Shown here: positions 58,945-64,000 of the stretch, piece by piece
Layout of the letters: the number at the start of each line of letters is the position of its first letter
Position numbering within the stretch: position 1 is the stretch's first letter
Source: Micromonospora chersina
GTDB lineage: Bacteria; Actinomycetota; Actinomycetes; Mycobacteriales; Micromonosporaceae
DNA length: 64,000 bases
Reading direction: 5' to 3'
Assembly (NCBI RefSeq): GCF_900091475.1
Contig: NZ_FMIB01000002.1
Span: forward strand, 5,270,001-5,334,000
Notes under the pieces: model-generated
Databases searched by the model: none
What the model was told of the DNA's origin: nothing
What the model saw: only the letters and a program-made list of their open reading frames with translations
Position numbers and translations under genes: made by a program

Positions 58945-59895
58945 CTAGCAGATTACTCTCAGTGCCGCGGGCACGGATGCAAATCTGACTTTTTCCCGCT
59001 CGCCGAGGTAGTCGCCGTCCAGCTGGAAGGCCAGGGGACGGGCCGCGAGCAGGGTGAACTCCGCCACGTCGTGCAGCCGGAGCACCTGTCGACCGTGCGG
59101 GTCGGGCCGCTGGGAGAAGAACTGGGTCACCGTGCGTGCCGTGCTGGCCACCTTCAGCCGCCGCATGGCGAGCACGTCCAGGCCGAGGTCGAACGAGGCG
59201 TCCGGGTTCGGGTTGATCTCCCGGTCGCCCAGGTACGTCCACGGCGCCGTGTTCTGGATGATGACCGTGCCCAGATCGGTCTCGGCGGTCTCCCCGGGGC
59301 GCTCCAGCGTGATGGCCGGGTGCCGGCGGTCGGAGGCGAGGAAGTACTGGCTCACCGTGGAGCGGAAGTAGAGCGCCGGGGTGGACACCCGGCCGCGCTT
59401 GCGGGCCTGCTCGACCCGCTGGATGACGGCCGCGTCGATGCCGAAGCCCGCGCAGAAGGTGAAGTAGCGGTCGTCCGCCCGGCCCAGCCCGATGGTGCGG
59501 GACCGGCCCAGCCGCAGCCCCTCCAGGATCATGCTGGTGCCGTCCGGCCACTCCCGGGGCAGGCCGAGCGCGCGGGCGAAGACGTTCGTCGAGCCGCCCG
59601 GGACGGTGGCCAGCGCCGGCAGCCGCTCCGCCGGGGTCTGCCCGGTGCGGAAGGTCGGCGGCTCGGCGGCCATCAGGCCGTTCACCACCTCGTTGACCGT
59701 GCCGTCGCCGCCGAGCGTGACCACCAGGTCGACGCCCTCCTGGGCGGCCTCCCGCGCCAGGTCCATGGCGTGGCCCCGCCGGCGGGTGTAGCGCACCGAC
59801 AGGTCGACTTCGCTGCGCAGCGCCCGGACCAGCACGTCCCGGCTGCGCTCGCTGGTGGTGGTGGCCTTCGGATTGACCACCAGGACGGCCCGCAT
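58945..59895 (-). CDS. Diacylglycerol/lipid kinase family protein (DAGK catalytic domain)
   Basis: A 316-residue lipid kinase. The DAGK catalytic motifs are VVNPKATTTSERSRDVL, VVTLGGDGTVNEVVNGLM (about 60-77) and LATVPGGSTNVFARALGLP; FQLDGDYLGE lies near the C-terminus. Family members phosphorylate diacylglycerol or sphingoid-type lipids in the cytoplasm. The ATG at 59895 follows TACAGT by seven bases on its strand. The next gene is divergent only 43 bases away, so their leaderless promoters lie back to back. Confidence 0.92.
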   Translation of the reverse strand: MRAVLVVNPKATTTSERSRDVLVRALRSEVDLSVRYTRRRGHAMDLAREAAQEGVDLVVTLGGDGTVNEVVNGLMAAEPPTFRTGQTPAERLPALATVPGGSTNVFARALGLPREWPDGTSMILEGLRLGRSRTIGLGRADDRYFTFCAGFGIDAAVIQRVEQARKRGRVSTPALYFRSTVSQYFLASDRRHPAITLERPGETAETDLGTVIIQNTAPWTYLGDREINPNPDASFDLGLDVLAMRRLKVASTARTVTQFFSQRPDPHGRQVLRLHDVAEFTLLAARPLAFQLDGDYLGEREKVRFASVPAALRVIC

Positions 59896-59938
59896 GGGCG
59901 GCACTGTACCGCGCCTACCCACGGGTATCGTGTCGCGC

Positions 59939-60328
59939 GTGACGATCGACTCCGGCCCGGTCCCCGGCACGCTCCGCTGGGCGGTGCTCCTGCTGCGCGC
60001 CGAGGCGGTGGCGCTCGGCCTGGTCGCCGCGTGGCTGATCTGGTCCGACCTGACGGCGCGCACCACCGACCTGACCTCGGCGTTGCTCGTGACCGCGTTC
60101 GCGGTCGGCGGGGCGGTCGCGCTGTGGGCGCTCGGCGGCGCGCTGGGCCGCCGACGGTCCGGCGCCCGGGCGCCGGCCATCGTGCTCCAGCTCATGCTGC
60201 TGCCGATCGGCTGGTACATGATCCAGGGCGGGCTCGGCTGGCTCGGGGTGCCGCTCATGGCGCTCGGCCTCGGCGTCACCGGCCTGCTCGTGAGCACCCC
60301 GACCAACCGGGCGCTCGGCTTCGAGTGA
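59939..60328 (+). CDS. Integral membrane protein (Rv3217c-like)
   Basis: A 129-residue protein with four hydrophobic helices (LLRAEAVALGLVAAWLIW, LLVTAFAVGGAVALWALGGA, VLQLMLLPIGWYMIQ, LGVPLMALGLGVTGLLV) and a short polar tail ending NRALGFE. No enzymatic motif is seen. The GTG at 59939 follows TATCGT (59926-59931) by seven bases, predicting a leaderless message. A membrane protein occupies this place next to the lipid kinase in mycobacteria. Function unknown. Confidence 0.82.
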   Translation: MTIDSGPVPGTLRWAVLLLRAEAVALGLVAAWLIWSDLTARTTDLTSALLVTAFAVGGAVALWALGGALGRRRSGARAPAIVLQLMLLPIGWYMIQGGLGWLGVPLMALGLGVTGLLVSTPTNRALGFE

Positions 60329-60352
60329 GGCCGCGCCGGCGCGCCGGACCGG

Positions 60353-60760
60353 TCAGTAGCCGGAGGCGCGGCGGGTGAGCAGGGAGATGGTGGCCCGGCC
60401 GTCGGCGGCCCGGGCGCTCGCCGAGGTGGTCAGTGCCGTGAGCACCTTCCAGGCGAACGACGACTCCGAGGGGAGCGTGGCGCCCCGCACGGTCGGCACG
60501 GTCACCTCGACGGTGAGGGCGTCCTCCGTGACCGCGAAGCGGCACTCCAGTTCGGCGTCGCGGGTGGCGATGGCGAGGAGCATGGCGCACGCCTCGTCGA
60601 CAGCGATGCGCAGGTCCTCGATCTCGTCGAGGGCGAACTGGAGCCGGGCCGCGAGACCGGCGGTGGCGGTGCGCAGCACGCCCAGGTAGCCGCCGTCGGC
60701 GGGCACCGTGAGGTGCACGACGTCGTCGTCCGTCGTGGGCCGGCCGGTCAGTTGAGTCAC
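60353..60760 (-). CDS. RsbW-like anti-sigma ATPase
   Basis: A 135-residue GHKL-fold protein of the RsbW type: LTVPADGGYLGVLRTATAGL, EIEDLRIAVDEACAMLL and a final ATISLLTRRAS. The G-boxes are weak, as in the actinobacterial UsfX/RsbW group that bind SigF-type sigma factors. No sigma-F gene is adjacent. The GTG at 60760 has GGGGGG and GAGG upstream. Confidence 0.82.
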   Translation of the reverse strand: MTQLTGRPTTDDDVVHLTVPADGGYLGVLRTATAGLAARLQFALDEIEDLRIAVDEACAMLLAIATRDAELECRFAVTEDALTVEVTVPTVRGATLPSESSFAWKVLTALTTSASARAADGRATISLLTRRASGY

Positions 60761-60792
60761 GCCTCATCCCCCCGGTGCGGGACTCTACCCGG

Positions 60793-61317
60793 TCAGGCGT
60801 CCGGCCGCGTGGGGGCGGCCGGCACCTGCGCGGCGAGCTCGTGCAGCGCCGGCCCGGCCAGCCGGTACGGCACCCACTCGTCCATGGGCGTGGCACCGAT
60901 GGCGGCGTAGAAGTGGGCGGCCGGATTCCAGTTGAGCATCCACCAGTCGAGCCGCCGGTAGCCGCGCTCGACGCAGATCGCGGCGAGGGTGGCGAGCAGC
61001 AGCCGGCCCGCGCCGGTGCCGCGGGCGGCCGGCCGGACGTACAGGTCCTCCAGGTAGATGCCGTGCACGCCCTCCCACGTGGAGAAGTTGAGGAACCAGA
61101 GGGCGAAGCCGATCGGCTCGTCGGCGTCATCCACCGCGACATGCCCGAACAGGGCCGGCGCAGTGCTGAACAGGGCGGCGGTGAGCTGCTCCTCGGTGAG
61201 GTGGCACTGCTCCGGGGCGCGCTCGTAGTCGGCGAGTTCGTGCACCATCGCGACGACGGCCGGCACGTCCTCGGGACGCGCCGGCCGGATCGTCGGTGCC
61301 TGGGCGGGCAGGCTCAC
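60793..61317 (-). CDS. GNAT-family N-acetyltransferase
   Basis: A 174-residue acetyltransferase of the diamine-acetyltransferase-like group: TIRPARPEDVPAVVAMVHEL, LEDLYVRPAARGTGAGRLLL and NWNPAAHFYAAIGA. GTG 61317 overlaps the sodN stop by GTGA, so it is translated after Ni-SOD. Whether it has a part in oxidative defence is unknown. Confidence 0.9.
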   Translation of the reverse strand: MSLPAQAPTIRPARPEDVPAVVAMVHELADYERAPEQCHLTEEQLTAALFSTAPALFGHVAVDDADEPIGFALWFLNFSTWEGVHGIYLEDLYVRPAARGTGAGRLLLATLAAICVERGYRRLDWWMLNWNPAAHFYAAIGATPMDEWVPYRLAGPALHELAAQVPAAPTRPDA

Positions 61318-61718
61318 GCCTGCTTGGTCTCCCAGAAGATCTTCGAGATCTCGTCGATCTTCGAGAGCAGCTCGTCGGCCTTGGCGGGGTCGGTGGCGCC
61401 CTTGGCGCCGGCCGCGCCGGCCAGCTTGGTGGTCTCGTTGAACAGCTGGTGCAGGTGCGGGTACTTCTCGAAGTGCTGCGGCTTGAAGTAGTCGGTCCAG
61501 AGCACCCACAGGTGGTGCTTGACCAGCTCGGCCCGCTGCTCCTTGATGATGATCGCCCGGGTGCGGAACTCCGGGTCGGTGTTCGACTGGTACTTCTCGC
61601 AGATCATTTTGACCGACTCGGCCTCGATCCGGGCCTGCGCCGGGTCGTAGACGCCGCAGGGCAGGTCGCAGTGGGCGCTAGCGGTCACCCGGGGCGTGAG
61701 GATGCGAGGAAGGCGCAT
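61314..61718 (-). CDS. sodN: Nickel superoxide dismutase
   Basis: A 134-residue precursor. The nickel hook HCDLPCGVYDP begins at residue 16, after a 15-residue propeptide (MRLPRILTPRVTASA) that must be cut to expose His1. The helical body (ARIEAESVKMICEKY, HHLWVLWTDYFKPQHFEKYP) is typical. The ATG at 61718 has GGAGG seven bases upstream. The maturation protease is encoded divergently, as in Streptomyces. Confidence 0.97.
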   Translation of the reverse strand: MRLPRILTPRVTASAHCDLPCGVYDPAQARIEAESVKMICEKYQSNTDPEFRTRAIIIKEQRAELVKHHLWVLWTDYFKPQHFEKYPHLHQLFNETTKLAGAAGAKGATDPAKADELLSKIDEISKIFWETKQA

Positions 61719-61803
61719 CAGGGTCCTCCATGGGATGTTTGCGATGATCCAAGACGACATTACTCCTGGAGATGCTCCCCGGCGGGCGGGAGGTGAAACC
61801 CCG

Positions 61804-62160
61804 GTGCGTGCCGCTGACGACCACGCCGCGCCCGCGCTGCGCGGCCCCCTGTCGGCCGTCCTGGTCACCGGCCCGTCCATGGCACCCACCCTGCGGCACG
61901 GCGACGCCGTGCTGGTGCGGACCGGGGGCCGCCCGGTGCGCCCCGGCGACGTGGTGGTGGCGGTCTTCCGCAGCCGCCCCGACCTGCTCGTGGTCAAGCG
62001 CGCGGTCCGCCCGCAGGACGGCGGCTGGTGGCTGCGCAGCGACAACGACCTGGTCACCGACGACTCCCGGGCGTACGGGGTGGCGGACGTGCGGGGCCGG
62101 GTGGTGGCCCGGTACTGGCCGCGTCCCGGCCGGGTCACCGGGACGCCGCGACGGATATGA
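61804..62160 (+). CDS. sodX: Ni-SOD maturation protease (SodX, S26 signal-peptidase-like)
   Basis: A 118-residue Ser-Lys protease. The catalytic Ser is S25 in VTGPSMAPTLRHGD and the Lys lies in LLVVKRAVRPQD (about 66). It would remove the SodN propeptide. GTG 61804 has GGGAGG ten bases upstream; an in-frame ATG at 61744 would add 20 residues. It is divergent from sodN. Confidence 0.9.
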   Translation: MRAADDHAAPALRGPLSAVLVTGPSMAPTLRHGDAVLVRTGGRPVRPGDVVVAVFRSRPDLLVVKRAVRPQDGGWWLRSDNDLVTDDSRAYGVADVRGRVVARYWPRPGRVTGTPRRI

Positions 62161-62300
62161 CCCCGATCACATCCCGTTACGGCGTGCCTGACTATGCTCG
62201 GAAAGTGCCCGGGTGACCCCCCGCACCGCCGCCCCGCTGGCCGCTGACCACGCGCGCCGAGCCGGCCGGTCCGTCTGCTCGACAGATCCTGGAGTCACCG

Positions 62301-63476
62301 ATGTCTACGTCCACCCCGGACCCCGCTGATCCCGTCTTCCGGTTGCACCTCGGCGGCAAGATGGCCGTCGCCTCGACCGTGCCGCTCACCAGCCGGGAAG
62401 ACCTCTCCCTCGCGTACACCCCGGGTGTGGCCCGGGTCTGCGAGGCGATCGCCGCCGATCCCGACCTCGCCGACGACTACACCTGGGTGTCGCACACCGT
62501 CGCCGTGGTCACCGACGGTTCCGCCGTACTCGGCCTCGGCAACATCGGCCCGCGCGCGGCGCTGCCGGTGATGGAGGGCAAGGCGGTGCTGTTCAAGCAG
62601 TTCGCGGGCGTGGACGCCGTACCGGTGTGCCTGGACACCCAGGACGTGGACGAGATCGTGGCGATCGTGCGGGCGCTCGCCCCCTCGTTCGGCGGGATCA
62701 ACCTGGAGGACATCAGCGCCCCGCGCTGCTTCGAGGTGGAGCGCCGGCTGGACGAGGCGCTGTCCATCCCGGTCTTCCACGACGACCAGCACGGCACCGC
62801 CATCGTGGTGCTGGCCGCCCTGCGCAACGCCGCCACCCTGCTCAACCGCAAGCTGGGCGACCTGCGCGTGGCGGTCAGCGGGGCCGGCGCGGCCGGCGTG
62901 GCCGTGACGAAGATGCTGGTGGCCGGTGGCGTCAACCCGGACCAGGTGGTGGTCTGCGACTCCAAGGGCATCATCGGCCGGCACCGCGAGCTGACCGGGA
63001 CCAAGGCCGAGTTGGCCGAGACCACCAACGCCGACGGCCGGCAGGGCGACGTCACCGAGGCGCTGCGCGGCGCGGACGTCCTGGTCGGCGTCTCCGGCGG
63101 GCAGATCCCCGAGGCGGCGGTGGCCGGCATGGCGCCGGGCGGCATCGTCTTCGCGCTGGCCAACCCCACCCCGGAGGTGCACCCCGAGGTGGCCGCCCGG
63201 CACGTGGCAGTGGTCGCCACCGGGCGCAGCGACTACCCCAACCAGATCAACAACGTGCTCGCGTTCCCCGGGGTGTTCCGTGGCGCCCTGGACGCCCGGG
63301 CCACCCGGATCACCGACGGGATGAAGGTGGCCGCCGCCGACGCCATCGCCAACGTGGTGGCCGAGTCGCTCACCCCGGAGGCGATCGTGCCCTCCCCGCT
63401 GGACCCGCGGGTCGCCCCCGCGGTGGCGGAGGCCGTCGCCGAGGCCGCCCGTCGCGACGGGGTCGCGCGCCGCTGA
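62301..63476 (+). CDS. NAD-dependent malic enzyme (malate oxidoreductase)
   Basis: A 391-residue short-form malic enzyme that turns malate into pyruvate and CO2. LAYTPGVARVCEAIA, GLGNIGPRAALPVMEGKAVLF, INLEDISAPRCFEVE and FHDDQHGTAIVVLAAL are the active-site segments; the cofactor loop is VSGAGAAGVA. The ATG at 62301 has TGGAG upstream. A repeat-type hairpin follows it. Confidence 0.95.
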   Translation: MSTSTPDPADPVFRLHLGGKMAVASTVPLTSREDLSLAYTPGVARVCEAIAADPDLADDYTWVSHTVAVVTDGSAVLGLGNIGPRAALPVMEGKAVLFKQFAGVDAVPVCLDTQDVDEIVAIVRALAPSFGGINLEDISAPRCFEVERRLDEALSIPVFHDDQHGTAIVVLAALRNAATLLNRKLGDLRVAVSGAGAAGVAVTKMLVAGGVNPDQVVVCDSKGIIGRHRELTGTKAELAETTNADGRQGDVTEALRGADVLVGVSGGQIPEAAVAGMAPGGIVFALANPTPEVHPEVAARHVAVVATGRSDYPNQINNVLAFPGVFRGALDARATRITDGMKVAAADAIANVVAESLTPEAIVPSPLDPRVAPAVAEAVAEAARRDGVARR

Positions 63477-63483
63477 CCGTCGA

Positions 63484-63521
63484 GGGGCCCTTCTTATCGC
63501 GTTTTGCACAGGAAGGGCCCC
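63484..63521. repeat. GGGGCCCTTC inverted repeat with TTCTTA tails
   Basis: GGGGCCCTTC (63484-63493) pairs with 63512-63521 around an 18-base loop, and each arm is followed by a TTCTTA-type tail. From memory the AGGGGCCCTT/TTCTTAACG unit recurs widely in Micromonospora genomes. It also sits where a malic-enzyme terminator would be. Confidence 0.7.
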
Positions 63522-63557
63522 TTCTTAACGGGCGCTCAGCTTGTTACGGTGCCGATC

Positions 63558-64000
63558 ATGCGTGCCGCCTATGCCTCGGCCTTCGACGCCGACAACCCGC
63601 TCGCCGCGCTCACCGTCGGCGACCGCCCCGAGCCGACCCACCCGCAGGAGGACTGGGTCACCGTGCAGGTGCGGGCCAGCTCGCTCAACCACCACGACCT
63701 CTGGTCGCTGCGCGGGGTGGGCCTCGGCGCCGACCAGCTCCCGATGATCCTCGGCTGCGACGCGGTCGGCACCGACCCGGACGGCAACGACGTGGTCATC
63801 TACCCCGTGGTGCCCACCCCGGGCGACCCGCGCGGGGTCTCCATCCTCTCCGAGCACTACGCGGGCACCTTCGCCGAGCGGGTGGCCGTACCCCGGATGA
63901 ACCTGCTGCCGCTGCCCGACGGCCTCTCCGTGACCGACGCGGCGTGCCTGCCCACGGCCTGGCTCACCGCGTGGCGGATGCTCACCACCAAGGGCCGGGT
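63558..64000 (+). CDS. MDR-family (zinc-type alcohol dehydrogenase-like) oxidoreductase, 5' part
   Basis: The first 147 codons of a medium-chain dehydrogenase; the gene runs off the right edge. It starts MRAAYASAFDADNPLAALTV and has the GroES-like segment VRASSLNHHDLWSLRG, MILGCDAVG and a VPRMNLLPLPDGLSVTDAAC region before the cofactor domain. ATG 63558 follows TACGGT (63545-63550) by seven bases, another leaderless start. The nucleotide-binding half is not in view, so the substrate is open. Confidence 0.88.
   Translation, partial: MRAAYASAFDADNPLAALTVGDRPEPTHPQEDWVTVQVRASSLNHHDLWSLRGVGLGADQLPMILGCDAVGTDPDGNDVVIYPVVPTPGDPRGVSILSEHYAGTFAERVAVPRMNLLPLPDGLSVTDAACLPTAWLTAWRMLTTKGR

Noticed and set aside
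1..64000. Biosynthetic gene cluster, defence system, phage or integrated element
   Set aside because: I found no PKS/NRPS, restriction, toxin-antitoxin, integrase or transposase genes. Composition is even, and gene content is mostly conserved actinobacterial core.

Overview
The window is chromosomal DNA of a very GC-rich actinobacterium, most probably Micromonospora or a close relative in the Micromonosporaceae. The evidence is third-codon G/C saturation, three WhiB proteins, mycothiol-world genes (mycoredoxin, a SigR/RsrA pair), an XRE/DUF397 pair, DUF5679 and DUF5709 proteins, a nickel superoxide dismutase and a 24-residue bL37 ribosomal protein. I see no integrase, transposase, CRISPR array, phage or antibiotic gene cluster. 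The content is mostly conserved core genome, so the most interesting signals are regulatory: leader peptides, attenuators, sigma-factor promoters and a large set of apparently leaderless promoters.

Layout. 1-2020: a sulfonate/nitrate/taurine-type ABC importer (permease cut by the left edge) under an operator-bearing promoter. 2168-5766: two M16 peptidases and NudC. 6037-7797: a small unknown gene and a DUF397/XRE pair. 8002-19244: an MFS exporter, mycoredoxin, UvrD2, WhiB7, an ABC1/AarF kinase, a ThiF-like protein, DUF5679, a YgjP-like metallopeptidase and a zincin_2 protein. 19359-23471: a PDZ-Lon protease and UPF0182. From memory, NudC through UPF0182 closely matches the M. tuberculosis order Rv3199c to Rv3193c.

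23620-34351: an ECF sigma factor with a membrane partner, two identical initiator tRNA genes, an orphan solute-binding lipoprotein, PurC, glycerol kinase, a PRPP-synthetase-like protein, an RsbW-like ATPase, a two-component system, DUF5709 and a STAS-ATPase fusion. 34393-41893: a short-chain dehydrogenase, a GT4 glycosyltransferase, a DMT-like membrane protein, HisN, RsgA, AroA and an SRAP protein. 42104-46334: a WhiB, a hydrolase, SigR/RsrA, bL37, a biotinyl carrier protein, a GNAT and a TetR regulator. 46448-54375: a DHA2 exporter, a TPR protein, a double-SIS protein, PdtaS and a membrane glycosyltransferase.

54540-58128 is an assimilatory sulfur operon: a cysteine-type leader peptide, sulfite reductase, a small zinc ribbon, CysH and a sirohydrochlorin chelatase that would supply siroheme. 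58240-60760: WhiB1, a diacylglycerol-kinase-family protein, a membrane protein and an RsbW-like ATPase. 60793-64000: a GNAT, Ni-SOD and its maturation protease, malic enzyme, and the start of an MDR oxidoreductase. AroA, RsgA, SRAP, SigR/RsrA, the biotinyl protein, PdtaS, WhiB1 and the lipid kinase again recall an M. tuberculosis segment (roughly Rv3228 to Rv3216).

Redox regulation ties several parts together. SigR-type promoters (GGAAT-N19-GTT) precede both sigR itself and the mycoredoxin gene 34 kb away. WhiB7 sits behind a textbook translation-controlled attenuator. The sulfur operon sits behind a leader peptide expected to sense cysteine supply.
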